From DASZGI01 sp035938995 (lineage in GTDB: Bacteria; Actinomycetota; Actinomycetes; Streptomycetales; Catenulisporaceae), in the NCBI RefSeq assembly GCF_035938995.1, contig NZ_DASZGI010000100.1, forward strand, positions 1-64,000: DNA of 64,000 nucleotides, read 5' to 3'. The position numbers were made by a program, and so were the translations under genes. Below, one piece after another: positions 40,566 through 49,082 of this stretch; within the stretch, counting starts at the first letter, position 1, and each line of letters starts with the position of its first letter. A model generated the notes under the pieces. That model did not search any database, was not told the origin of the DNA, and was given only the letters and a program-made list of their open reading frames with translations.

Positions 40566-41195
40566 TCAGCGCAGCGCGAAGTCGCCCATGTTGACCAGCG
40601 GAAACGCGCGGACCCTGTCCGGGTCGCCGTTCATGCCGATGGCGGTCAGCGGCGTGCCGCCGACCGGGCCGAGCGCTCCGAGCGGGGTTACTACGGGTCC
40701 CTCGACCCGACGTGGCCCCTCGAGCACTGTCTGCGTGATCATCGCGGCCGGTACGACCGGGACCTGGCCGGTGACCCCGGCGGAGGCGGCCACCGGCGGA
40801 ACGCGGCGCGTGACCGGACGGGGCGCCGGGCGTGCGCCGGGGCGTCCAGCGGTCCGCGCGACCGGCTTGGCCAGCGCGGCGGCCTTGGAGACCGCGGCGG
40901 AACCGACCCGCGCGCCGGGCACGGGGGCGCCGACGCGCTCGGCCTCGAGCGCGGCCGCCAGCTCCGCGGCCTCAAGGTCGATCGAGACTTCGCGCAGCAG
41001 GTCGGACAGACGGATGCTCAAGGCGTCGCAGATGGCGGCAAGCAGCTCGGAGGACGGCTCCTTCTGGCCCCTCTCGATCTCGGAGAGGTAGCCGGGCGAG
41101 ATCCGCGCTTCGGCCGCGAGCTGGCGCAGCGTGCGCCCCTCGTCCTGCCGCTTGCGCCGCAGCACGTCACCGAGCAGGCGACGGATAAGGATCAT
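40566..41195 (-). CDS. clgR: XRE-family regulator ClgR with extended C-terminus
   Basis: This 209-residue regulator matches ClgR, activator of clp protease and lon genes, over its N-terminal half (MILIRRLLGDVLRRKRQDEG, then GYLSEIERGQKEPSSELLAA). The helix-turn-helix is at about residues 20-60. The remaining roughly 120 residues are Ala/Pro/Val-rich, unlike the shorter proteins known from Streptomyces and mycobacteria. The terminus is FALR, not the Ala-Ala ending that marks ClgR for ClpXP. It lies next to cinA and pgsA as in other actinobacteria. Confidence 0.85.
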   Translation of the reverse strand: MILIRRLLGDVLRRKRQDEGRTLRQLAAEARISPGYLSEIERGQKEPSSELLAAICDALSIRLSDLLREVSIDLEAAELAAALEAERVGAPVPGARVGSAAVSKAAALAKPVARTAGRPGARPAPRPVTRRVPPVAASAGVTGQVPVVPAAMITQTVLEGPRRVEGPVVTPLGALGPVGGTPLTAIGMNGDPDRVRAFPLVNMGDFALR

Positions 41196-41244
41196 GTCGT
41201 CGCTCCCTCCCTGAGTTAGGTCTCTTCGCCACCGTACCCGCTTT

Positions 41245-41262
41245 CGGCAGCTGGCGCTGCCG
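41245..41262. promoter_or_regulatory. Palindrome in the clgR upstream region
   Basis: CGGCAGC-TGGC-GCTGCCG is a perfect inverted repeat about 50 bp before the clgR start. It may be a terminator for cinA-side antisense reading or an operator or leader structure of clgR. Its role is not determined. Confidence 0.4.
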
Positions 41263-41423
41263 GCTTCACCGGGGGTGGTGAAACCCGACTACGCAGTACA
41301 ACCGTAGGCAACCGCCGCGCGTCCTGCGGCTATTCCCGAGCTCTGGGCCGGGGGTACTTACTCCAAGACGTGCCACGCGCACAGGTGGTTCATGCGGAGC
41401 CGAGGGAAACTTTTGTAGAGCCG

Positions 41424-41990
41424 TTAACTACCGGTCCACATCTCGAGACGTCCTACAGCCATATTCAACGCCGCCGCGGTAGAGGAACGCTGAATTCGCG
41501 CTCGCGAACCGGTGAACCACCACCGACGCGAGCTTGTTCCGTCAGGGGTCGCGACGGCCGTGTAGACGGTGCCGACCGGCCGGCCGTCCTGCGGCTCGGG
41601 GCCGGCGACACCGGTGGTCGCGACGCCCACGTCGGCGCCGCAGAGGCGCCGTACGCCCTCGGCCATCTGCCGGGCCACCTCAGGATGGACCGCCCCGTGT
41701 TCGGCCAGGAGGGTGGCGTCCACGCCGAGGATCGAGGCCTTCAGGTCGGTGGCGTAGGCGGTGACCGAGCCGCGGAACACGGAGGACGCCCCGGGGACGG
41801 AGGTGAGGGCCGCGGCCAGCTGGCCGCCGGTGAGGGACTCGGCGACCGCGACGGTCAGGCGGCCGTAGCGGGCCCGGCGCATCAGCTCGGCGGCGAGTTC
41901 GGCCGGATCGCGGTCGTCGAGAGCATCCTCAGTGCCTGGCGCTTCATCCCGCTCATGGGCGTCGGAGAAGTCGGGGCCGTCCGTTGTCAT
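41424..41990 (-). CDS. cinA: CinA C-terminal domain protein (NMN amidohydrolase family)
   Basis: This 188-residue protein contains only the CinA/PncC amidase domain (VAVAESLTGGQLAAALTSVP, TGVAGPEPQDGRPVGTV), which hydrolyses nicotinamide mononucleotide to the acid in NAD recycling. The N-terminal molybdopterin-like domain of long CinA is absent, as usual in actinobacteria. The start ATG 41990 overlaps the pgsA stop by one base (TGATG). The acidic leader of about 30 residues is not part of the fold. Confidence 0.88.
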   Translation of the reverse strand: MTTDGPDFSDAHERDEAPGTEDALDDRDPAELAAELMRRARYGRLTVAVAESLTGGQLAAALTSVPGASSVFRGSVTAYATDLKASILGVDATLLAEHGAVHPEVARQMAEGVRRLCGADVGVATTGVAGPEPQDGRPVGTVYTAVATPDGTSSRRWWFTGSRARIQRSSTAAALNMAVGRLEMWTGS

Positions 41991-42679
41991 CAGGCGCCTT
42001 CGGTCGGGGCGCCGGTCGTCGACCCGGCCCCTGTTCGCGCCGAGCGGCGCAGCTGAATCGCCTTCACGACGTAGTCGGCGCCGGTCACTACCGTGACCAC
42101 CAGCGCCGCCCCCATGATCACGGTGCTGATCCAGCCGAGCCAGGCCAGACCGGGCACGGCGGCGAGCGGAAGCACCGAGATGGAGATGGCCACCGCCTGC
42201 AGGAGGGTCTTGAGCTTGCCGCCGCGGCTGGCCGCGATCACGCCGTATTTGATCACCCAGAACCGCAGGAGAGTGATACCCAGCTCGCGCACCAGGATGA
42301 CGATGGTCACCCACCACCACAGCCGGCCGAGCACGCTCAGCGCGACCAGCGCCGCCCCCATCAGGGCCTTGTCCGCGATCGGGTCGGCGATCTTGCCGAA
42401 GTCGGTGACCAGGCCGCGCTTGCGGGCCAGCTCGCCGTCGAGCCGGTCGGTGAAGGAGGCGATCATGAAGACGCCGGCCGCGGCGAGCCGCCAGCTGGTG
42501 TCGTGCCCCGCGTCGTGCAGGAGCAGCACCGTGAACACCGGCACCAGAAGCAGCCGGATGACGGTAAGGATGTTCGCGATGTTCCAAAGGCCAACGGCTG
42601 GGGCCTCGGGCACCGGCGCCCCCTCAGACGCGGCCGTGGGCACATGCGTCGGCGGAGTCGACGCGGGACCGGCCGTCAC
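41990..42679 (-). CDS. pgsA: CDP-alcohol phosphatidyltransferase (PgsA-like)
   Basis: This 229-residue membrane enzyme is likely phosphatidylglycerophosphate synthase. The CDP-alcohol motif DG-x2-AR-x8-G-x3-D-x3-D is complete within DGELARKRGLVTDFGKIADP. About five or six membrane helices follow a 28-residue polar N-terminus. The GTG start 42679 overlaps the rimO stop (GTGA), and the stop overlaps the cinA start, so rimO-pgsA-cinA form one translational unit. Actinobacterial paralogues vary in substrate. Confidence 0.88.
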   Translation of the reverse strand: MTAGPASTPPTHVPTAASEGAPVPEAPAVGLWNIANILTVIRLLLVPVFTVLLLHDAGHDTSWRLAAAGVFMIASFTDRLDGELARKRGLVTDFGKIADPIADKALMGAALVALSVLGRLWWWVTIVILVRELGITLLRFWVIKYGVIAASRGGKLKTLLQAVAISISVLPLAAVPGLAWLGWISTVIMGAALVVTVVTGADYVVKAIQLRRSARTGAGSTTGAPTEGA

Positions 42680-44151
42680 GCGGGCGCCGCGATCAGGTCG
42701 ACTCCGTCGCTGTCCACCACGACGGCCCGCACGAGCGCGCCGACCCTGAGGGACCGGGCGCCGTCGCCGACGAGCCGGATCGAGCCGTCGGTCTCCGGCC
42801 CCTGATGCGGCGCACGCCCTTCGACGAGGCCCTCGGTCCCGTCGATCTGCTCGACCAGCACATCCACCGTCTCGCCGACGCGGTCGGCGGCGCGCTGCGC
42901 GGTGAGCTCCTCGGCCAGGTCGGTGAGCAGGGCGACCCGCTCGTCGATGACGTCCTGGTCGAGCTTCCCGTCGAAGCCGGCCGCTTCGGTCCCGTCCTCG
43001 TCGGAGTAGCCGAAGACCCCGATCGCGTCGAGGCGGGCCTCGGTGAGGAAGCGCTCGAGTTCCTTGACGTCGTCCTCGGTCTCGCCGGGGAAGCCGACGA
43101 TGAAGTTCGAGCGCGCCCCGGCCGCCGGGACCCGCTCCCGGATCGCGGCGAGCAGCCCGAGGAACCGGTCGGTGTCGCCGAAGCGGCGCATGCGGCGCAG
43201 CAGGTCCGGCGCGGAGTGCTGGAAGGACAGGTCGAAGTAGGGGACGACCTTGGGGGTGTCCACCAGCGCGTCGATCAGGCTCGGCCGCAGCTCGGCGGGC
43301 TGGAGGTAGGAGACGCGGATCCAGTCGAGGGCGTCGATCGCGGCGAGCTCCGGCAGCAGCGTCTCCAGGAGCCGCAAGTCGCCCAGATCCTTGCCGTAAG
43401 ACGTGGAGTTCTCGCTGACCAGCACGATCTCCCGGACGCCCTGATCGGCCAGCCACCGGGCCTCGGCGAGGATGTCGGTGGGGCGGCGGGAGAGGAACGC
43501 GCCGCGGAAGGACGGAATCGCGCAGAAGGCACACCGGCGGTCGCAGCCGGAAGCCAGCTTCAGCGGCGCGGACGGGCCGCCGGCGAGGCGGCGGCGCGGC
43601 ACGCGGGGTCCGGAGGCGGGGGCGACGCCCGCGGGCAGGTCGGCGACCGGTGCGGGAATGGGCGCGGTCTCGTGTCCGGGAACGGCCACGGCCGCCGCGG
43701 AGCGCTCGACCGGAGTGAGCGGCAGCAGTCTGCGGCGGTCGGCCGGGGTGTGCGCCGGGACGTGGCCGCCGCCGAGGATGGTGCGCAGCCGGTCGCCGAT
43801 CTCCCGGTAGTCGTCGAAGCCGAGCACCGCGTCGGCCTCCGGCAGTTCGTCGGCGAGCTGGACTCCGTAGCGCTCCGCCAGGCACCCGACCGCGACGACC
43901 GCTTTCGTGACGCCGTTGCCCTTCAGGTCGGCGGCGGCCAGCAGGGTGTCGATCGAGTCCTTCTTGGCGCTGTCCACGAACCCGCAGGTGTTGACCACGG
44001 CGACGGCGGCCTGAGCGGCGTCTTCGACCAGCTCCCAGCCGTCGGCGGCCAAGCGCCCCGCCAGCTCCTCGGAGTCGACGTCATTGCGCGCGCACCCGAG
44101 GGTGACTAAGGCGACGGTGCGCGCGTCAGGCGCGGGCGGGCTGCTGGACAT
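42676..44151 (-). CDS. rimO: Ribosomal protein uS12 methylthiotransferase RimO
   Basis: This 491-residue radical-SAM enzyme adds a methylthio group to the conserved Asp of ribosomal protein S12. The N-terminal UPF0004 domain carries the auxiliary cluster cysteines (TLGCARNDVDSE, NTCGFVD, VGCLAERYG), the radical-SAM core has CDRRCAFC, and a C-terminal TRAM domain follows. A Pro/Ala-rich insertion lies near residues 130-185. The start ATG 44151 fits the family. It is 50 bp downstream of the RodZ-like gene. Confidence 0.92.
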   Translation of the reverse strand: MSSSPPAPDARTVALVTLGCARNDVDSEELAGRLAADGWELVEDAAQAAVAVVNTCGFVDSAKKDSIDTLLAAADLKGNGVTKAVVAVGCLAERYGVQLADELPEADAVLGFDDYREIGDRLRTILGGGHVPAHTPADRRRLLPLTPVERSAAAVAVPGHETAPIPAPVADLPAGVAPASGPRVPRRRLAGGPSAPLKLASGCDRRCAFCAIPSFRGAFLSRRPTDILAEARWLADQGVREIVLVSENSTSYGKDLGDLRLLETLLPELAAIDALDWIRVSYLQPAELRPSLIDALVDTPKVVPYFDLSFQHSAPDLLRRMRRFGDTDRFLGLLAAIRERVPAAGARSNFIVGFPGETEDDVKELERFLTEARLDAIGVFGYSDEDGTEAAGFDGKLDQDVIDERVALLTDLAEELTAQRAADRVGETVDVLVEQIDGTEGLVEGRAPHQGPETDGSIRLVGDGARSLRVGALVRAVVVDSDGVDLIAAPA

Positions 44152-44201
44152 GTCTCCAAGGGTATCTGGCGCCCACGGGGCCTCGGTGCGTCGCCGGTGG
44201 G

Positions 44202-45269
44202 CTACTGCGCCGTCTCCACCTTGTACGTGGCGTGGAAGACCTCTCCGGACGAGCCTGGGGCGTTCAGGTTGTGCCCGTTCACGACGATATCGACGGCGCC
44301 CGCGTCCCCGACGATCACGTCGAGCTTGGCCGGATCGGTGAACTCCTGCGCCTGCCCGTGCTGGAGGATGTTCCAGTAGAGCTGCTTGCCCGCGGAGTTC
44401 GTGATGCCGAGCCAGCTCGCGGCGCTGCGCGCGGTCACCCGCACGTCCACCTGGGTGGTCGGGCTCGGCGACGGCTGCGGCGCCACAGCGGCCGTGGAAG
44501 GCGCCGGCGACGGCTTGGGGTGGGCCTGAGCGGCCGCGGCTGCGCCGTTCGAGGCCGTCGCGCGGGCCGCACCGCCGGATCCGTCCGGCCACAGCTGCAC
44601 CGCCGCCACGAGGCCCACCGCGGCGAGCGCGCCGAGCAGCGCGATCGACCAGTTCGGGCCGGTCCGCACGGCGCCCTTCGCCCCGCCCAGGAAGGCCGCC
44701 GGCCGTTCGTTGAGAGCAGGCCCGCCCCGCCCGCTGTCCACGATCGCCGCCGCGGAGCCGGCGTCCGCGTCCGTGAAGTCGCCGCGCCGCTCGTGCTTGA
44801 GCCGGGGCACGCCCGGCGGCGGGGTCGCGCCGGCCATCGGCACCAGGGACGGCACCGCGCCGGGCACGATCGTCGGCAGCACGGAGCGTGCCCGCTTGGC
44901 CACCGCGTTCTGCCCGCCGCGCGGTGCGCCCGGCACCGCCTCGTTCGGCGGCTGCGGCACTACGCGCGGCTTGCGCAGGTCACGCTTCGTGAGCGGAGGC
45001 AGGTGGATCTCGCCGTACTCGGCCAACAGCGGCTCGGGGTCCAGGCCCACCGCGCGTGCGTAGCTTCTGATGTGCCCGCGGGCGTAGATGTCCCCGCCGC
45101 ACGCGTCGAACTGCCCGGCCTCGACCCGGTGCAGCACCTCCACGGTGATCCTGGTGGCCTCGCTCACCTGCCGGGCGGTCAGCCCGGCGGTCAGACGGGC
45201 GCTCAGCAGCTTCTCCCCGATCCTCCGGTGCGCCTCGCCGTGCTGCCGCCCGTCAAGTTCCTGCGCCAC
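44202..45269 (-). CDS. RodZ-like protein: cytoplasmic HTH, one membrane helix, DUF4115
   Basis: This 355-residue protein has a RodZ-type helix-turn-helix (about residues 15-85: RIGEKLLSARLTAGLTARQV, GGDIYARGHIRSYA). A proline-rich linker, one membrane helix (about 207-227, WSIALLGALAAVGLVAAVQL) and a C-terminal DUF4115 domain (about 275-350) follow. In rods RodZ links MreB to the wall machinery; in actinomycetes the role is less clear. It lies between ftsK and rimO. Confidence 0.82.
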   Translation of the reverse strand: MAQELDGRQHGEAHRRIGEKLLSARLTAGLTARQVSEATRITVEVLHRVEAGQFDACGGDIYARGHIRSYARAVGLDPEPLLAEYGEIHLPPLTKRDLRKPRVVPQPPNEAVPGAPRGGQNAVAKRARSVLPTIVPGAVPSLVPMAGATPPPGVPRLKHERRGDFTDADAGSAAAIVDSGRGGPALNERPAAFLGGAKGAVRTGPNWSIALLGALAAVGLVAAVQLWPDGSGGAARATASNGAAAAAQAHPKPSPAPSTAAVAPQPSPSPTTQVDVRVTARSAASWLGITNSAGKQLYWNILQHGQAQEFTDPAKLDVIVGDAGAVDIVVNGHNLNAPGSSGEVFHATYKVETAQ

Positions 45270-45388
45270 TTTGGATCCCGCCTCTCGTCCGCTCTCGTGC
45301 GCCTCCGCGACTGCTCATGCCCGGCGGGACCGCGACACTCCCCTCACCTAGGCAGCATTCGCCCGATTGGCCGCTCTTCGGATTTATC

Positions 45389-45406
45389 CGCCGCACCGGT
45401 GCGGCG
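45389..45406. terminator. 18-bp perfect palindrome between ftsK and the RodZ-like gene
   Basis: CGCCGCACC and its complement GGTGCGGCG are adjacent. It lies in a 350-bp gap and could end ftsK transcription or serve as an operator. Confidence 0.4.
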
Positions 45407-45619
45407 CGGTCCGCCTCGCACGGCCCCGCCCCGGGCGGTCGCGACCCGAGCCGGGCGCGATCGGCCACGGGCTTCGCTCGCCGGGCCTAACGCGCAAGGG
45501 GACGAGACGGTCACCGAATACACACGTTCGTGGTGACCAGTGCCCGCACGGACCGCCGGGCTGGGCCAGGAGAGTGGGTCAGGACGGTGGGCCGGGAGAG
45601 TGGGTCAGGACGCCGTGCT
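45407..45619. other. Non-coding gap with a duplicated 18-bp segment
   Basis: GGAGAGTGGGTCAGGACG occurs at 45569-45586 and at 45595-45612, just after the ftsK stop on the minus strand. No gene is visible here. The promoter of the RodZ-like gene probably lies in this gap. Confidence 0.5.
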
Positions 45620-48220
45620 TTACGACTCGCCGCGCAGGGATTCGAGCAGCCCGTCGAGGTCGTCCGGGCGGATCAGCACGTCGCGGGCCTTCGCGCCCTC
45701 CGAGGGCCCGACCACCCCGCGCGATTCGAGCAGGTCCATCAGCCGGCCGGCCTTGGCGAAGCCGACCCGCAGCTTGCGCTGGAGCATCGAGGTCGAGCCG
45801 AACTGGGTGGAGACGACCAGCTCGGCGGCCTGCAGGAGCAGCTCGAGGTCGTCGCCGATCTCCTCGTCGGTCTCCCGCTTCTTCTCCGCGGACTCGGTGA
45901 CGTCCGGACGGTACTCGGGCTGCAGCTGCTCCTTGCAGTGCTTGACGATGGACTCGATCTCTTTGTCCGACAGGTACGCGCCCTGGAGCCGGGTCGGCTT
46001 CGAGGCGCCCATCGGCAGGAAGAGCGCGTCGCCCTTGCCGACCAGCTTCTCCGCCCCGGTCTGGTCCAGGATGACCCGGGAGTCGGCCAGCGAGGAGGTG
46101 GCGAAGGAGAGCCGGGAGGGCACGTTCGCCTTGATCAGCCCGGTGACCACGTCGACACTGGGCCGCTGGGTGGCCAGGACCAGGTGGATGCCGGCGGCGC
46201 GGGCGAGCTGGGTGATGCGCACGATCGAGTCCTCGACGTCGCGCGGGGCGACCATCATCAGGTCGGCCAGCTCGTCCACGATCACCAGCAGGTACGGGTA
46301 GGGCCGGTACTCGCGCTCGCTGCCCAGCAGGGGCTTGAGCTTCCCGGCGCGCACCGCCTTGTTGAAGTCGTCGACATGCCGGAACCCGGACGCGGCGAGG
46401 TCGTCGTAGCGCAGGTCCATCTCCCGCACCACCCACTGCAGCGCCTCCGCCGCCTTCTTCGGCGAGGTGATGATCGGGGTGATCAGGTGCGGGATGCCCT
46501 CGTACGAGGTCAGCTCGACCCGCTTCGGGTCGACCAGCACCAGCCGCACCTCGTCCGGGGTGGCCCGGGCCAGGATCGAGGTGATGAGGGTGTTGATGCA
46601 GGTGGACTTGCCCGCGCCGGTGGCCCCGGCGACCAGGATGTGCGGCATCTTGGTCAGGTTCGCGGTGATGTCGCGGCCCTCGACGTCCTTGCCGAGGCCG
46701 ACCAGCATCGGGTGGTGGTCGGCGACGGCGTGCGGCGAGCGCAGGATGTCGCCGAGCGAGACCATCTCCCGGTCCATGTTCGGGATCTCGATGCCGATCG
46801 CGGACTTGCCCGGGATCGGCGACAGGATCCGCACATCGGCCGAGGCCACCGCATAGGCGATGTTCTTCGACAGAGCCGTGATGCGCTCGACCTTGACCGC
46901 CTGGCCGAGCTCCACCTCGTACCGGGTCACGGTCGGGCCCCGGGTGAAGCCGGTGACCTGCGCGTCCACCGCGAATTGCTCGAAGACCCCGGTCAGCTGC
47001 TCGACCACCATGTCGTTGGCCTTGGACTTCACTCGAAGCGGCGTGCCCTTCGAGAGCAGGTCGAGCGGAGGCAGCTGGTAGTCGGCGCCACTGGACAGGG
47101 TCAGCTGCTCGACCCGCGGCGCGGCCGGGATCGGGTCGGCGGAGGGCGCGTCGCGGTCCTTGGCGCCGGCCCGCGGCCTGCGCTGCTGCGGGGGCAGCGG
47201 GAGGACGACGGTGGGCTCCGGCTCGCCCGCGAACGGCTCGACGTCCGGGATCGGGTCGCCCAGCGGCAGGCCGTCGGACAGGTCGGTCTTGGGCGTGCGT
47301 CGGCGGGACGCCGTCGCAGGGCGCAGATCCGTCGGATCATCCTCGTCGACCGGCGGCATCAGGTCGGGCGGCGCGGTGCCGTGGAAGGCGCGGTAGAGCA
47401 GCGCGTCGGCCTTGGCCCGGGCGGCGCGCAGCCGCTCCGGAATCCGGTAGACCGGGGTCGCGGTGGTGACCAGCAGCCCGAAAAGGATCACCAGGAGGAG
47501 CAGCGGGACGGCGAGCCATTGGGTGAGCACGGCGGAGATCGGGGCCGAGACCAGGTAACCGACCCAACCGGCGCCGTGCCGCATCGCCAGCGGACCCATC
47601 GACGGCGTCGGCGCTCCGCGCCCGATGTGCACGATCCCTGCGACACCGAGGGTCAGCGCGGTCAGGCCGATCGCGATCCGCCCGGCGTCTCGCGTGGTCT
47701 CCCGCGGGTGTCGCATGACCCTGATCGCCAGCCCGACGAGCACCAGCGGCACGAGTTTGTCCAGCACGCCGAGGCTGCCGGTGACAACGGTGACCAGCGC
47801 CGTGCCGACCTTTCCGGGCAGCTGGTGCCACACGGCGGCACCGAGGATGAGCGCGGCGGCCAGCAGCGCCAGGCCGATGCCGTCGCGACGGTGGTCGGGA
47901 TGCAGGACGGGCTCCCCTTCCCCGTCCGCTGTTCTGGGGCGGCGCACGAGGTGCCCTATGCCGCGGCCGATCCCCATCCACAGCACCGAGATGAGCGCGA
48001 AGATCCCGTCGAAGAAGAGCTCGAACGGTCCCTTGGTGACCGGCCTCGACGGGTTCTGCCGCCGGTTGCGGGCGCTGTTGCCGCCCCGGCCGCGCGCGGG
48101 CTGCTTCTTCGCCGGGGCCCGGTTCGCGGCGTTGCGCGCGGCCGCCCGCTGCGTCGCAGAGTTCTTCGTCGAGGCGTCCTTCACCCCCGCACCGCGTCGA
48201 GTCTGGGCAGAGGGCGCCAT
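45620..48220 (-). CDS. ftsK: DNA translocase FtsK/SpoIIIE
   Basis: This 866-residue protein pumps chromosomal DNA through the division septum. A basic N-terminus is followed by four membrane helices (about residues 65-240), a Pro/Arg linker, and the RecA-like motor with Walker A AGATGAGKSTCIN (about 525-540) and Walker B YLLVIVDELADLMM. The gamma winged-helix domain comes at the end (RKLRVGFAKAGRLMDLLESR), which reads KOPS-type DNA signals. Neighbours rodZ-like, rimO, pgsA and clgR match the conserved actinobacterial order. Confidence 0.95.
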   Translation of the reverse strand: MAPSAQTRRGAGVKDASTKNSATQRAAARNAANRAPAKKQPARGRGGNSARNRRQNPSRPVTKGPFELFFDGIFALISVLWMGIGRGIGHLVRRPRTADGEGEPVLHPDHRRDGIGLALLAAALILGAAVWHQLPGKVGTALVTVVTGSLGVLDKLVPLVLVGLAIRVMRHPRETTRDAGRIAIGLTALTLGVAGIVHIGRGAPTPSMGPLAMRHGAGWVGYLVSAPISAVLTQWLAVPLLLLVILFGLLVTTATPVYRIPERLRAARAKADALLYRAFHGTAPPDLMPPVDEDDPTDLRPATASRRRTPKTDLSDGLPLGDPIPDVEPFAGEPEPTVVLPLPPQQRRPRAGAKDRDAPSADPIPAAPRVEQLTLSSGADYQLPPLDLLSKGTPLRVKSKANDMVVEQLTGVFEQFAVDAQVTGFTRGPTVTRYEVELGQAVKVERITALSKNIAYAVASADVRILSPIPGKSAIGIEIPNMDREMVSLGDILRSPHAVADHHPMLVGLGKDVEGRDITANLTKMPHILVAGATGAGKSTCINTLITSILARATPDEVRLVLVDPKRVELTSYEGIPHLITPIITSPKKAAEALQWVVREMDLRYDDLAASGFRHVDDFNKAVRAGKLKPLLGSEREYRPYPYLLVIVDELADLMMVAPRDVEDSIVRITQLARAAGIHLVLATQRPSVDVVTGLIKANVPSRLSFATSSLADSRVILDQTGAEKLVGKGDALFLPMGASKPTRLQGAYLSDKEIESIVKHCKEQLQPEYRPDVTESAEKKRETDEEIGDDLELLLQAAELVVSTQFGSTSMLQRKLRVGFAKAGRLMDLLESRGVVGPSEGAKARDVLIRPDDLDGLLESLRGES

Positions 48221-48290
48221 GATCCAGAGATTAGCGGATGATCACGATCACCGGCCCGCGACGCGCCGACGCGGGTGCCGCGGTGTTCTT

Positions 48291-48337
48291 AAAGCCAGTG
48301 CTCTCAAAGCCGGTGTGTTCGAAAGCAGTGTGTCCGG
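48291..48337. repeat. Three 16-bp direct repeats upstream of ftsK
   Basis: AAAGCC(A/G)GTG-like units start at 48291, 48306 and 48322. They lie between the ftsK start and the end of the response-regulator gene. Function unknown; possibly a small tandem duplication. Confidence 0.6.
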
Positions 48338-48360
48338 GTTCTACGACGGTGAAAGTTTCA

Positions 48361-49014
48361 TCAGGCCAATGCGTCGATCGCCGAGCGCAGCCGGGCAAGC
48401 CTGGTCGCGAGCACGTCCACGGTCGCCGCCAGTTCCTCGCGCGGCACGGCGTCCCGGTTCGAGTCGGCGGCCAGCTTCTCCAGCGCGCGGGTGTGCTCCT
48501 CGACCGCCGCGAGCCGCGCGGACAGCTCGGCGACCAGCTGCGGCCCGGTGTCCTTGGCCGCCTCGCCCGCGCCCGGCCCCTCCGCGAGCCGGCCGGCCAG
48601 CAGCGCCGACTGCTCCTTCAGCAGCAGGTTCTTGCGATGCAGCTCCACGAACACCGAGACCTTCGCCCGCAGGATCCACGGGTCGAACGGCTTGGCCAGG
48701 TAGTCCACCGCGCCCGCCGCGTAGCCGCGGAAGGTGTGGTGCGGGCCGTTGGACACGGCGGTCAGGAAGATGATCGGAATGTCCTTCGTGCGCTCCCGCC
48801 GCTTGATGTGCGCGGCCGTCTCGAACCCGTCGAGCCCCGGCATCTGCACGTCCAGCAGTATCACCGCGAAATCGTCGGTGAGCAGCGCCTTGAGTGCCTC
48901 CTCGCCGGAATTGGCGCGCACCAGGGTCTGGTCGAGCGCGCCGAGAACCGCCTCGAGGGCCACCAGGTTCTCCGGCCGGTCGTCGACCAGAAGGATCTTC
49001 GCCCGGTCTGCCAC
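48361..49014 (-). CDS. Response regulator with coiled-coil output region
   Basis: This 217-residue protein has a receiver domain (residues 1-125; phospho-acceptor in VILLDVQMPGLDGFE, Lys in YLAKPFDPW). About 90 residues of helical, coiled-coil-like sequence follow (VAELSARLAAVEEHTRALEK). It has no DNA-binding or enzymatic domain, so it probably acts by protein interaction. The gene is 68 bp downstream of the large hybrid kinase on the same strand and is its likely partner. Confidence 0.85.
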   Translation of the reverse strand: MADRAKILLVDDRPENLVALEAVLGALDQTLVRANSGEEALKALLTDDFAVILLDVQMPGLDGFETAAHIKRRERTKDIPIIFLTAVSNGPHHTFRGYAAGAVDYLAKPFDPWILRAKVSVFVELHRKNLLLKEQSALLAGRLAEGPGAGEAAKDTGPQLVAELSARLAAVEEHTRALEKLAADSNRDAVPREELAATVDVLATRLARLRSAIDALA

Positions 49015-49082
49015 GCGTTCCGTCGCCTTCCGTCGCGGCGGCCGGACTTGCCCCGGCCGCCTTTGTCGTGTCTGCGATCGCC

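Noticed and set aside
45530..48241. 903-codon plus-strand frame opposite ftsK
   Set aside because: The opposite strand encodes complete FtsK motifs; this translation is low-complexity and lacks any domain.
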